The notes beneath the pieces are model-generated. The model was not told the origin of the DNA. It saw only the letters and a list, made by a program, of their open reading frames with translations, and made no database searches. Positions 42,411-51,037 of a stretch of DNA of 64,000 nucleotides are shown piece by piece. Numbering within the stretch: position 1 is the first letter of the stretch; each line of letters begins with the position of its first letter. Where the stretch lies: assembly GCF_000827125.1 (NCBI RefSeq), contig NZ_CP010312.1, forward strand, positions 1 through 64,000, read 5' to 3'. This DNA comes from Geoalkalibacter subterraneus (GTDB taxonomy: Bacteria > Desulfobacterota > Desulfuromonadia > Desulfuromonadales > Geoalkalibacteraceae). A program made the translations under genes and the position numbers.

Positions 42411-43172
42411 ATGACAACAACGTATTTCCGTAAAAACTTTATCGCAGCAGCAATTCTGGCCTTTGCGGCCATCTCCGCGCCCGTTATGGCGGCAGAGCAG
42501 CTTCCCACCGCCATGAAGAACCTCCCGCCGGGGATGGTCGACCCGAACAAGGAGGCGGTTGATGCCATGCAGATGATTCCCTCGGAAGGGTTTCAGATGG
42601 TTGAGGCCAACGGCAAGACTTTTCTTCTCTCAATCGATGGCCGCTACATGGTGCGTGGCGAGCTTCACGATTTGTGGAGCGGGCAGACCATCTCTTCGGT
42701 CAAGCAGCTCACCGACACCATGGATCGGCTCGATTTCGAAAAAGTCGGACTCGATGTGCAGGAACTCTTCGGCCTTGACTACGGCTCGGGAGATAAGCAG
42801 GTCGTGGTTTTTGTCGCCCCTGGCTGCCCCCACTGCCACACCTTGATGCAAAAGATGCCGGAGCTTGCCTCCGAATACACCTTTCGCCTGATCCCACTGC
42901 CGTTTATGGGCCCGGAGTCGGTCAAGCACACAAAACAGGTGGCGTGTGCGGCAGATCGGTATCCCGAAGAGGCCACACAGGCCCTTATGAGTGAGAACTA
43001 CGACCTTCTCCCTGTCAAAGAAGAGATGTGTGACCTCGATGGGGTCCGCAAAAGCCTGATCAGCTCAAAAATTCTTGGCATCAAAGGTGTGCCCTATGTG
43101 GTCTCGCACGACAAACGTGTAAGCCGGGGAGCACCCCGAGATCTTAAAGCTTTTTTGGAAGGAGGTGAATAA
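42411..43172 (+). CDS. dsbC: DsbC-like periplasmic disulfide isomerase
   Basis: A 253-residue protein with a signal peptide (AAAILAFAAISAPVMA), an N-terminal dimerisation-type domain, then a thioredoxin domain with C-P-H-C (in APGCPHCHTL, about residues 140-146) and a cis-Pro loop KGVPYVV. In SXT- and R27-like loci a DsbC gene lies in this position and helps fold Cys-rich transfer proteins; here likely clients are TraU, TraN, TraH and the giant Cys-rich protein. An AGGAGA site precedes the ATG. The stop is next to the traV start. Confidence 0.9.
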   Translation: MTTTYFRKNFIAAAILAFAAISAPVMAAEQLPTAMKNLPPGMVDPNKEAVDAMQMIPSEGFQMVEANGKTFLLSIDGRYMVRGELHDLWSGQTISSVKQLTDTMDRLDFEKVGLDVQELFGLDYGSGDKQVVVFVAPGCPHCHTLMQKMPELASEYTFRLIPLPFMGPESVKHTKQVACAADRYPEEATQALMSENYDLLPVKEEMCDLDGVRKSLISSKILGIKGVPYVVSHDKRVSRGAPRDLKAFLEGGE

Positions 43173-43733
43173 ATGAGGCGGGGCCTCAAATTCGCAGCAC
43201 TGGTCTTGTTGAGCCTGTTGGCCAGTGGCTGCTCGATGGGTCTGGGAAACGGCAACTACGGGTGCGAAGGCTTCCCCGAAGGCGTCAATTGCATGTCTGC
43301 CCGTGACGTTTACAACCTCACAGACTTCGATGGAGAGATTCAGGCACAGCTGCAGGCGCAGGAAAATAAAAAAAGCGACCAACAATCACAGATGCCAGTT
43401 CCTGCTCAAACTCTGCATCGTGACGAAATCGCCCAACGCATGCTTGATACGAACGGCTCTATCCCGATCAGGACTCCGGCCCAGGTCATCAGGATCACAG
43501 TCTTTTCCTGGGAGGATAAGTACGGGGCTCTGCATTCCGGAGACACGATTTATTCGGAAGTTGAACAAAGGCGCTGGATGGTGGGGGAGAAGGCTCCAAA
43601 AAGGGCTGCATCTCTTAAACCTCTTGACGTCCGGTCAAGACAACCTGAAGGCAAAAACAACAAACCGGCCGATTTTTCCCAATATCAGTCAATCGTGCCG
43701 CAAACCCAAAACAAAGGAGAAGAAAGACAGTGA
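43173..43733 (+). CDS. traV: TraV, outer-membrane lipoprotein
   Basis: A 186-residue lipoprotein. The lipobox LASGC gives the lipidated Cys at residue 20. Conserved Cys further on (CEGFPEGVNCMS) are typical of TraV. TraV is the VirB7-like lipoprotein that anchors the TraK ring in the outer membrane. The C-terminal part has a TraV-like IRTPAQVIRITVFSWED. It overlaps the start of traA (GTG 43730) by four bases. Confidence 0.88.
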   Translation: MRRGLKFAALVLLSLLASGCSMGLGNGNYGCEGFPEGVNCMSARDVYNLTDFDGEIQAQLQAQENKKSDQQSQMPVPAQTLHRDEIAQRMLDTNGSIPIRTPAQVIRITVFSWEDKYGALHSGDTIYSEVEQRRWMVGEKAPKRAASLKPLDVRSRQPEGKNNKPADFSQYQSIVPQTQNKGEERQ

Positions 43734-44047
43734 ACATGGAAGACAAAAAACGCAACTGGGCAAAACCCTTTGCCCTCTGCCTGATGCTACTGGCTGCGAT
43801 TTCAGTGGTCCCTGATATCGCGATGGCCGGCGGCGTAGGCGGTCCTCTTGATGACGTTTACACCGAGCTGACCACCTGGACCCAAGGTTCGGTCGGCAAG
43901 CTGATTACCCTGGCATTTATAATCGTCGGGGTTGTCGCGGGGATTGTGCGCCAGTCGCTGATGGCTTTTGCGGTTGGTATCGGCGCAGGCCTTGGGGTCT
44001 ACAATGCCGAAGGCATCGTGGAGACCATCTTTAGCGCAACCATTTAA
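43730..44047 (+). CDS. traA: TraA, conjugative pilin precursor
   Basis: A 105-residue propilin with a signal peptide ending in AMA (cleavage about residue 33), leaving a mature pilin of about 72 residues with two hydrophobic segments separated by a short polar turn (GIVRQ). This matches F/H-type pilin. GTG 43730 fits the AAAGGAGA site at about 43713-43720 better than ATG 43736. In H-type systems the pilin may be cyclised by the TraF/TrhF-like peptidase, encoded here at 46968. A hairpin follows, as often seen after highly expressed pilin genes. Confidence 0.85.
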   Translation: MNMEDKKRNWAKPFALCLMLLAAISVVPDIAMAGGVGGPLDDVYTELTTWTQGSVGKLITLAFIIVGVVAGIVRQSLMAFAVGIGAGLGVYNAEGIVETIFSATI

Positions 44048-44061
44048 CCCCTCTTTGTATC

Positions 44062-44112
44062 GGCGCATCCTGCTGCCGGCCAACGCTTGTGCAAGCAGGG
44101 TGCGCCTTCTTT
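44062..44112 (+). terminator. hairpin after traA
   Basis: GGCGCATCCTGCT (44062-44074) pairs with AGCAGGGTGCGCC (44094-44106) with one mismatch, followed by TTCTTTG. It is likely a partial terminator or an RNA-stabilising 3' end that raises pilin message over the traC part of the operon. Confidence 0.6.
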
Positions 44113-44139
44113 GAATTGTAGAATGAAAAGGGCTTTTTT

Positions 44140-46626
44140 ATGAAAAGCTATAAACGAGACGTCGCCGCAGAACTTCTCCCTGCGCTTGCTTTCTCCGAAG
44201 AAGACAGGCTGTTTCTTCTCGAAAAAGACACCATAGGCTTTGGTTTTTTGTGCCAACCCATGTATGGGGCAGACGAAAAGGCCGGAGACCGTCTCAATGT
44301 TTTACTCAACCAGGACTGGCCAACAAACACGATTGTTCAGTTCAGCCTTTGGACCTCTCCCGACATCGAAGATACTCTGTATGCCTACACTACCATGGGC
44401 ATTGCCGAAAAAGGCCTGTTGGGGCAGGTCCGTCCCGAGCGAGCGATATTTCTGCGCGAAAAAACTGAGGAGCCTTTCGCAGGAGCCGGAAATCTGCGTC
44501 TGCGCAACATCCAGCTTATTGTGACCGTGAAGGTTCCGACAAAAAGTCACATCCCGACTGACAAGGAACTTGAAAACGCGGCGATCTTGCGGCGCACCAC
44601 CCGCCAGTCTCTGGAAACATCAGGCATCAGGGATATTGAGGAATTGGATCCGGGTAAATATATCCGGTTGATGTCCTCTATTCTTAATCAAAGCCCCAAA
44701 GCGTCCTGGCGCGGCAATGTTGACAGCGGATGGGACAAAAACACCCTGATCCGCGATCAGATCTTCGATTTCAATACCGAGGTCAAGGTAGACCGCAAGG
44801 GGGTGTTTTTCGGAGATACGCGGGTCAAGACGCTCTCTATTAAAAAATTTCCTGAATACTCGATTCTCGGAATGGCTCGTCGCTTTCTGACCGAACCCAT
44901 GACCGGCTCTCGCGGGATTCGCGAAAGGGTCCTTCTGACAGCTTCACTGGTGTTCCCCGATTCAGAAGGAGTTCGGGGCCGGATGGAGAAAGAAAGACAG
45001 TGGGTGACCAATCAGGCCTATGGGCCGCTTCTGAAGTGGTCCCCACGCCTGGCGGACAAAAAATACTCCTTCGACGCTCTTTTCGATGCCCTTGATGACG
45101 GTGATCGCGTGGTCAAGCTCTACCTTGGGATGACTCTTTTTACCGACAAGGACAATGAGGATGCAGCTGTTTCCAACGCCAGAACTTACTGGCGTGAAAG
45201 CGGCTATCAACTCATGGAGGATAAATATCTCTGCCTGCCCCTGGCGCTAAACAATATGCCCTTTGGCGCAGAAAGAGATGTGATCAACGAGCTTTTTCGC
45301 TATCGCACCATGGCCACACGGCACGTTATCACCCAGCTTCCGATCTTTGCCGGCTGGAAAGGGACAGGATCTCAGGTCCTTAACTTTGTTGGTCGTGACG
45401 GGCAGTTGATGAATCTGTGTCTGTTTGACAGCTCCACCAATTACAACTGCGTCATTGCCGCCCGAAGCGGGTCGGGAAAATCCTTCCTGACCAACGAAAT
45501 AATTCTGTCCTATCTCTCCATCGGTGGCCGCTCCTGGATTATCGATGTGGGACGAAGCTACCAAAAGCTCTGCACTCATCTCGATGGGCAGTTTATGGAA
45601 TTCGGTGAAGACTCCCCCGTATGTCTCAACCCATTCGATGTGGTCCAAAACTATGAGGAAGAAGCTGACATGCTCGTGGGTATTCTCGCCTCGATGGCTG
45701 CGCCTACCGAGCAGTTGAGCGACTTTCAGTCTTCGGGACTAAGGCGCGTTCTCGGCGAGTGCTGGGCCAAAAAGGGCTCAAACCTAAACATCGACTTTTT
45801 AGCCGAAGAACTCAAAAAAGACAACGATCCCAGAGGTCGCATTCGTGACATCGGACACCAGCTTTTCCCCTTTACCTCCAAGGGAGAATACGGGCATTTC
45901 TTCAACGGCAAAAACAACGTCAAATTCAGCGACCGGCTGGCCGTTATCGAACTCGAAGAACTCAAAGGCAAAAAGCATCTGCAGCAGGTCGTTTTGCTGC
46001 AGACCATCTATCAGATTTCCAACGATGTTTTCTTAGGAGACCGTGACCGGCGCAAGGTGCTGGTCATCGATGAGGCCTGGGATCTTCTCAAGCGCGGCGA
46101 TATCGCCGACTTTATCGAGGCCGCGGTGCGCCGCTTCAGAAAATACGGAGCCTCGTTGATTATCTGCACACAGTCCATGAACGACCTCTATAACAACCCC
46201 AACGGGGTTGCCATTGCGGAAAACAGCTCCTTTAAGTTCCTGCTCGGGCAGAACAAGGAGACGGTTGCCCAACTCAAAGAACAAAAGCGCATCGATGTGG
46301 GGGACTATGGCTTCGAACTGCTGCGCACTGTTCACACCCTTGCGGGACAGTATTCGGAGATTTTTCTGATTGCCGATCAATCCGTCGCTGTCGGCAGACT
46401 CTATGTCGAACCGTTCAAGCAGCTTCTTTATTCAACCGCCCCCCAGGATGTCCATGAGATCGAAACGCTGCTCAAACAGGGGTATCCGCTGGATGAGGCG
46501 ATCAACGAGATTTTGCGCCGCAGAAATCGGCAGCAGGATGGATCCAGCGACAAGACCAAGGGGCCCTATACCAGCCTGCCAGTCGACTCTCTGGTTGATG
46601 ATGACGATGATGAAAACGCCGCTTAA
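44140..46626 (+). CDS. traC: TraC, pilus assembly ATPase (VirB4-like)
   Basis: An 828-residue TraC-family ATPase of usual length. The N-terminal domain covers about residues 1-400, then Walker A in ARSGSGKSF (about residue 441), Walker B VLVIDEAWDLLK (about 642) and the ICTQSMNDL motif. It powers pilus assembly and acts at the inner membrane with TraL. It follows traA and its hairpin, and trbI starts 16 bases later. Confidence 0.93.
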   Translation: MKSYKRDVAAELLPALAFSEEDRLFLLEKDTIGFGFLCQPMYGADEKAGDRLNVLLNQDWPTNTIVQFSLWTSPDIEDTLYAYTTMGIAEKGLLGQVRPERAIFLREKTEEPFAGAGNLRLRNIQLIVTVKVPTKSHIPTDKELENAAILRRTTRQSLETSGIRDIEELDPGKYIRLMSSILNQSPKASWRGNVDSGWDKNTLIRDQIFDFNTEVKVDRKGVFFGDTRVKTLSIKKFPEYSILGMARRFLTEPMTGSRGIRERVLLTASLVFPDSEGVRGRMEKERQWVTNQAYGPLLKWSPRLADKKYSFDALFDALDDGDRVVKLYLGMTLFTDKDNEDAAVSNARTYWRESGYQLMEDKYLCLPLALNNMPFGAERDVINELFRYRTMATRHVITQLPIFAGWKGTGSQVLNFVGRDGQLMNLCLFDSSTNYNCVIAARSGSGKSFLTNEIILSYLSIGGRSWIIDVGRSYQKLCTHLDGQFMEFGEDSPVCLNPFDVVQNYEEEADMLVGILASMAAPTEQLSDFQSSGLRRVLGECWAKKGSNLNIDFLAEELKKDNDPRGRIRDIGHQLFPFTSKGEYGHFFNGKNNVKFSDRLAVIELEELKGKKHLQQVVLLQTIYQISNDVFLGDRDRRKVLVIDEAWDLLKRGDIADFIEAAVRRFRKYGASLIICTQSMNDLYNNPNGVAIAENSSFKFLLGQNKETVAQLKEQKRIDVGDYGFELLRTVHTLAGQYSEIFLIADQSVAVGRLYVEPFKQLLYSTAPQDVHEIETLLKQGYPLDEAINEILRRRNRQQDGSSDKTKGPYTSLPVDSLVDDDDDENAA

Positions 46627-46642
46627 AAGGGAGGTGTAGGTT

Positions 46643-46966
46643 TTGTCAGGGTTTTTCGAAAAGATGGTTCTTGTTGTCCTCGCCGCCCTGATTGGGGCCG
46701 GCGCAGGCTGGTATCTCAACGAAAACAACAGCGCAAAAGCTGAAATGCCGATCGCGATAGTGGATAAGTACAAGATTATGGACATGACTCTTGAGCAGGT
46801 CAAAGGCACGGACAAAGAGCAGGAGTTTGTCAAAATCGCCCTTGATAAAACCAACCAGGTTGCCGCCGAACTCAAAGATCAAGGGTTTGTTGTCCTTGAA
46901 GCAGAAAGTGTTTTGAGCGCTCCAGATTTTTATTTTGTCCCCAGAAAAGAAGAAAGGAAAGATTGA
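46643..46966 (+). CDS. trbI: TrbI-type transfer protein
   Basis: A 107-residue protein with one N-terminal membrane helix (VLVVLAALIGAGAGWYL) followed by the TrbI motif MPIAIVDKYKIMDMT and a short helical periplasmic region. F TrbI affects pilus retraction. The start is TTG 46643 with GGGAGGTG upstream. It lies between traC and the signal-peptidase gene, as in F- and H-type loci (traC-trbI-traW order with insertions). Confidence 0.75.
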   Translation: MSGFFEKMVLVVLAALIGAGAGWYLNENNSAKAEMPIAIVDKYKIMDMTLEQVKGTDKEQEFVKIALDKTNQVAAELKDQGFVVLEAESVLSAPDFYFVPRKEERKD

Positions 46967-46967
46967 C

Positions 46968-47494
46968 GTGTTTAAAAAAAAAAGAAGCCAACTTCAGTTT
47001 TCGCTTTGCAGGCGATTGCCACAATCGTTCTAACCGTTACGGTTTTTCATCTTGCAACGTCGAGATTTTCGTTCGGGCTTGAGGCGCAAGAAGAGGCCTG
47101 CTTGCCCTACACACTGTTTGTCATCGACAAAAAAGACACATCCGTTGCATTGGGAGACTTTGTGGCCTTTTACGCCGATGAACGCACCCGTCCCTGGTTC
47201 GAACCGGGCACTTTGATGATAAAGGAGGTGAGGGCTACCGCAGGAGATCGCATTCGGATAGAAAAGGGGCAGATGTTTATCAACGATGCCGAAGTTGATT
47301 ATGGAAGGATCGACCCGGAAGTGGTTTCAAAAATAGAAGAGAAAAAGAAGGTCACACCGAGTTTTGACAGGGAAATGGTTCTTGAAGAGATGCGTTTCTG
47401 GGTCATGGGCAATCAGCCTCGCACTTTTGACTCAAGGTACTGGGGGCCCATTTCTTCGGAACAGATTGTGGGGCAGGCATACCCCTTATTTTAA
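46968..47494 (+). CDS. TraF/TrhF-type signal peptidase, frameshift in an A10 tract
   Basis: An S26-family peptidase like TrhF, thought to mature or cyclise the pilin. A good start is GTG 46968 (AAAGGA upstream), but that frame stops after 22 codons. Ten A residues at 46974-46983 lie six bases in; one more A would join GTG to the long frame, giving a basic N-terminus, KPTSVFALQAI and a membrane helix. The long frame alone has only a poor TTG at 47006. Conserved parts are CLPYTLFVID, FVAFYADER, KEVRATAGDRI (catalytic Lys region) and FWVMGNQPRTFDSRYWG. The nucleophile position before LP is Cys, not Ser. Confidence 0.75.
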
Positions 47495-47521
47495 AAACAC
47501 ACAACACAAAAAGGAGAAACA

Positions 47522-47914
47522 ATGGAAAAGCAGGTTCATCTCGAAAGTCTTCAGGCAAACATCCGTCGCTATGGCTGGCAGTCCCTGGCGGTTCGAATGA
47601 CAGCGGCCATCTCGCTGAGCCTTCTTCTGGCCTTCAGCATGATTGCGCCGGTATCGGTTGCTGGAACAAGCCTCAAACTTGGGCTGGGTGTAATTTTGTG
47701 CATGCTTCTTTGGATTACCGATGGCCATTTCTGCGATATGCAGGAGCGTTATGCCGGTCTTTACTCCAGCGCGATTAAAGAGGATGGAGTGGGGGAGATG
47801 AGAATTGACGTCCCTCACAATCTCAATGCCAAAGCGCTCTGGCGGCCCATCGTCGCGGCCTATTATCTGCCGATTATGGGAATTTTGGCCTTCATCAGCA
47901 TGGGTGCCAAATAA
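47522..47914 (+). CDS. small membrane protein of the tra operon
   Basis: A 130-residue protein with three or so hydrophobic segments (about residues 30-46, 50-66, 109-126), suggesting an inner-membrane TraE/DUF-like accessory. The sequence DGHFCDMQERYAGLYSSAIKE in the middle resembles the cytoplasmic loop of small uncharacterised proteins found in H-type transfer loci, but I cannot name the family. An AAGGAGAAAC site precedes the ATG. It is followed by a perfect 18-bp hairpin. Confidence 0.6.
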   Translation: MEKQVHLESLQANIRRYGWQSLAVRMTAAISLSLLLAFSMIAPVSVAGTSLKLGLGVILCMLLWITDGHFCDMQERYAGLYSSAIKEDGVGEMRIDVPHNLNAKALWRPIVAAYYLPIMGILAFISMGAK

Positions 47915-47919
47915 TCGCA

Positions 47920-47967
47920 ATATTTAGGCCGCACCCACCTGATTCTCGATGGGTGCGGCCTAAATAT
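47920..47967. terminator. perfect 18-bp inverted repeat
   Basis: ATATTTAGGCCGCACCCA (47920-47937) is the exact inverse complement of TGGGTGCGGCCTAAATAT (47950-47967), with a 12-base loop. The A/T ends make it a plausible bidirectional terminator, yet it lies inside a same-strand gene series. It may be an operon boundary before the EAL gene. Confidence 0.65.
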
Positions 47968-48013
47968 CAATCCTTCAACTCGTTTCAAACGAAAAGACCA
48001 CAGGCGGGTTTCT

Positions 48014-48754
48014 ATGGAATTCGGAGTTTACTTTCAAAAAATTATGATCACAGGTCGGGGGCAAACGTCCGTTTTTGCCCGAGAGGCATTGATTCGTGGT
48101 CCAGTCGGGTCACCTGTTGAATCCCCAATCAATCTTTTTGCCTTTGCCCGGCTCAAGGGGCGGCTTGCCAGCATCGATGTTCAGATCATGAAGACCGCCT
48201 GCCGCGTCTTTGCCGCCAACGACCCGGGCGGCAAGCTTTTTCTCAATATGTTTCCTGAAAGCATTCTCTCCGAGGAGTTTGACACCCAGGAATTTCTGAC
48301 AATTCTCAACGACATCAATCTTGAGCCAAAACGAATCGTAATCGAGGTTCTTGAATCTGAGCGAATTGTCGATTGTCAGGCAATCAAAACAAAGCTGTTT
48401 CCGTTGGAGAACAAAGGGGTGGAATTGGCCCTTGACGACTTCGGTACCGGCTTTGCCGATCTGCAGAAATGGATTGAGCTTTGCCCCACCTATATCAAAT
48501 GTGATCGCAACCTGCTGGTTGGCGCCAAGCATGACGCCCGAAGAGGCCATCTGCTCAAGGCCATAGAAACCATGTGCAAAGGGACCAATACCCTGATGAT
48601 TGCAGAGGGCATAGAGACAGAAGAGGAAGAGGCATGGCTTAAAGCGCATACCTCGATTTTTCTGGTGCAGGGGTTTCGCTACCATATTCCCCAACCAATT
48701 GACCCCAATGAACACATCCTTGTCATTGAAGATAAACCATGCGCGCATGCTTGA
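48014..48754 (+). CDS. EAL-domain c-di-GMP phosphodiesterase
   Basis: A 246-residue stand-alone EAL domain. Catalytic motifs look intact: EAL at residues 24-26 (AREALIRG), N in NMFPES, E in IEVLES, DDFGTG near residue 140, IKCDRN and AEGIET. It should hydrolyse c-di-GMP. It has no sensor, signal peptide or membrane part. Its end overlaps the start of the next tra gene (48739) by 16 bases, so it is translationally coupled to transfer genes. Targets of the signal are the PilZ proteins and the MshEN ATPase encoded at 22499, 26851 and 27544. Confidence 0.9.
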   Translation: MEFGVYFQKIMITGRGQTSVFAREALIRGPVGSPVESPINLFAFARLKGRLASIDVQIMKTACRVFAANDPGGKLFLNMFPESILSEEFDTQEFLTILNDINLEPKRIVIEVLESERIVDCQAIKTKLFPLENKGVELALDDFGTGFADLQKWIELCPTYIKCDRNLLVGAKHDARRGHLLKAIETMCKGTNTLMIAEGIETEEEEAWLKAHTSIFLVQGFRYHIPQPIDPNEHILVIEDKPCAHA

Positions 48755-49962
48755 TTAAAATAATCCCTCTCGTCCTGCTTCTTCTGAGCGCTGCGTTCGC
48801 TGCAGGGGCTCAAGACCCCCTGTCCGAGCAAGACATGCAATGGATTGAAAAATCGCTTAGCATCATGAGCGATGCGCAAAAACAGCAACAAATCCTGGGC
48901 GATTTGGATCTGAAATCTCCCACTGTGTCCGAAAAGGACAAGCAGATCGCCCGCAAGATGTGGGAAAAATCAAAAAAAATCGCGGAAGAATCTTTGGGGG
49001 AAGATGTTCTCTCCCAAAGTCTTGACGTTGAGATCGGTAAAAAAGTCATTGTCTTTTTTACCCTGGGGAAAAAAGTCCGGAACAAGGAAAAAATCAAAGA
49101 GCTGGTTCGCTCTTTATCCGAATCTGAACACAACGTCATCTTTGCTCTAAGCGGTTTGCCAGACGGCACAAGACGCATCAACGATGCGATTAGAATCATG
49201 GCGGAACTGACTCAGGAGATTGAATCGGCTCCGGCCGTCTACCTTGACCCGATGCGATACAAAAAGTACCGCGTCGAAAATGCGCCAACCCTAATGCTTG
49301 AAGAACATGATCAGGCCGTGGCCTGGGTCGAAGGTGTGACAGACCCGCAATGGATAATGAAGAAAATAGAGCAGGGCGAGACTGGTTTTTTAGGCACCCA
49401 TGGACCGATAGAGCCTGTTGCCGAGAAAAACTTGATGGATGAGATCGCCTCACGGCTAAAGCAGATCGACTGGGATCAAAAGAAAAAAGAGGTTCGGCAA
49501 CGATACTGGAAGCGCTATCAGTTTACCGACCTGCCAACCGCTCAAAAACCAAGAGCTTATGCGTTCAAACCTTTGTATGAGGCGCAGCAGGATATCACCG
49601 ACGACAAAGGCAACATTATTGTCAAAAAGGGCACACGCATCAACCCCATGGAAGTCATGCCTCCGACGTTCGCCTTGATTGTTTTCAACGGCAGCGAGCC
49701 CAAACAAGTTGAGGCGGCAATCAAAATGGGGCATCTCTACGGGCAAAAATACAGAACCAAGTTTATCACCACCACAATCCCGAGGGACAACGGCTGGAAG
49801 GCCTACCAAAGTCTGGAAGAAAAAATAGGGCATCCGGTCTACCTTCTTCAGGATCACCTGGCGCAGACTTTCCATCTGCAAAACGTCCCGGCCGCAGTCA
49901 GTGCCGAAGGACAGCAGTTTGTTGTTCGTGAATATCCGCCCGAAACCGATTTATTGCCTTGA
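48739..49962 (+). CDS. traW: TrbC-TraW fusion protein
   Basis: A 407-residue periplasmic protein with a signal peptide (LIKIIPLVLLLLSAAFAAGA). Residues about 85-215 form a TrbC-like thioredoxin-fold region (VIVFFTLGKKV, SGLPDG, VYLDPMRYKKYRVENAPTLM), and residues about 220-407 the TraW domain (GTHGPIEPVAEKNLMDEI). In F these are separate proteins, while SXT/R27-like systems have the fusion. It supports pilus assembly. The 3' end overlaps the right end of a tnpB remnant (TTGACATCC), so the last residues may have been altered by that insertion. Confidence 0.87.
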   Translation: MRACLIKIIPLVLLLLSAAFAAGAQDPLSEQDMQWIEKSLSIMSDAQKQQQILGDLDLKSPTVSEKDKQIARKMWEKSKKIAEESLGEDVLSQSLDVEIGKKVIVFFTLGKKVRNKEKIKELVRSLSESEHNVIFALSGLPDGTRRINDAIRIMAELTQEIESAPAVYLDPMRYKKYRVENAPTLMLEEHDQAVAWVEGVTDPQWIMKKIEQGETGFLGTHGPIEPVAEKNLMDEIASRLKQIDWDQKKKEVRQRYWKRYQFTDLPTAQKPRAYAFKPLYEAQQDITDDKGNIIVKKGTRINPMEVMPPTFALIVFNGSEPKQVEAAIKMGHLYGQKYRTKFITTTIPRDNGWKAYQSLEEKIGHPVYLLQDHLAQTFHLQNVPAAVSAEGQQFVVREYPPETDLLP

Positions 49963-50358
49963 CATCCTCCCGGCCGTGAACAGACCGGGATTTCAAGGAT
50001 CAACGGCTGCGGCCTACCTCTTGCGAGGCGGGTCTTACGCAGCCTCCCCTTCCAGGCGATGCCCCCGCCTGGTGAGCGAAAAGGCGAAGGCCTTCGCGCT
50101 CGATATTGATGGCGGCGTTCGCGTCTCGATCGTGATGCGATGCGCAACGTGAACAGGTCCACTCCCGGTCCCGAAGGGATAGCACCCGGAGATCGGGCGG
50201 CACTACTGGAAAGGCGGACTCTGGTTGCCGTCTTACTTCGCCGCCTCTTGCGGCGGCGCGCCGATCTCCATCATCAGGCAGTACATCGAAAAACAACGGC
50301 AATGACCGCAAGCGGTCAGCACCTTATATCCCGGCCGTGAACTGACCGGGTTTTACGG
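49961..50358 (-). mobile_element. short tnpB-derived element with both ends (remnant R3)
   Basis: Two similar hairpins face the same way: CCCGG..CCGGG at 49969-49989 and at 50330-50350 (CCCGGCCGTGAACxGACCGGG). Read on the minus strand between them is only the end of a TnpB (about 50150-50000): [20 protein letters not shown] and a short tail. A perfect 7-bp-arm hairpin TGACCGCAAGCGGTCA lies at 50303-50318. The element is about 400 bp, keeps terminal structures and the guide-RNA region, and lacks any transposase or nuclease. Confidence 0.7.
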
Positions 50359-50383
50359 CGCGCCAGATAAGACGGAGCAAGTG

Positions 50384-51022
50384 ATGGTTTTAGAAAAATC
50401 TTTCAATAACTGCTGGCAATGCCCCTTCTGGTCGAGCAACGACGGGAAGATCCATGCTTTTGTCCCAGGCGAATCGAACTGCGAAATTCTCGATATGGTC
50501 AAGGTGTTGGTCTTAGCTGAGGCTCCGGCAAAGAACGAGTGGAGCGCGTCAAGGCCTCTTGCTCCCCAGGGAACGGCCGGCAAAAGGTTCAGGACCCAGA
50601 TGGAGAGATCAGGCCTGGCCAAGATCCCACACTATATCGCCAATGTGGTGATGTGTACCAATCTTGAAAATACTTCAAAAAATCGGATCAAAAACCATAA
50701 TCCGCCGGAAAACGTGCGCCTGCGCTGTCTTTCTCACTGGCAAAGGCTGGTCCAGGCCTGTCGTCCAGAAGTTGTTTTTCTCCTTGGAGCAACCGCGCTT
50801 AAATCGGTGTGCCCTCAAATGGACCTGGGGAAAAACTCCTTTGCTCAAATCCGCCGGGAATCTAACGGATCCAGACTTAACTTCCTGCCGGGCTGCCCGC
50901 AGGTTGTAGTCACCCATCATCCAAGCCGGCTGACCTATCAGGCTGCGGGCAACAGTGTTTGGCAGCAATTCACTGAAGATTTTGAAACGGTCGTTCGCCT
51001 TGCAGAAAAGGCGTCCGAATAG
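50384..51022 (+). CDS. uracil-DNA glycosylase-like protein
   Basis: A 212-residue protein like family 4/5 uracil-DNA glycosylases. Start ATG 50384 has GGAG at 50374-50377. Seen are CWQCPFW near the N-terminus (iron-sulphur-type Cys pair), VLVLAEAPAKNEW in the place of the GEAPG active-site motif, YIANVVMC with a further Cys, VVFLLGATALKSV, and the THHPSRL motif near the C-terminus. The active-site motif differs from the canonical one, so the substrate is uncertain. Its position between traW and traU in the transfer operon suggests a role on incoming or outgoing DNA. Confidence 0.75.
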   Translation: MVLEKSFNNCWQCPFWSSNDGKIHAFVPGESNCEILDMVKVLVLAEAPAKNEWSASRPLAPQGTAGKRFRTQMERSGLAKIPHYIANVVMCTNLENTSKNRIKNHNPPENVRLRCLSHWQRLVQACRPEVVFLLGATALKSVCPQMDLGKNSFAQIRRESNGSRLNFLPGCPQVVVTHHPSRLTYQAAGNSVWQQFTEDFETVVRLAEKASE

Positions 51023-51037
51023 GACAAGGACCGCCTG

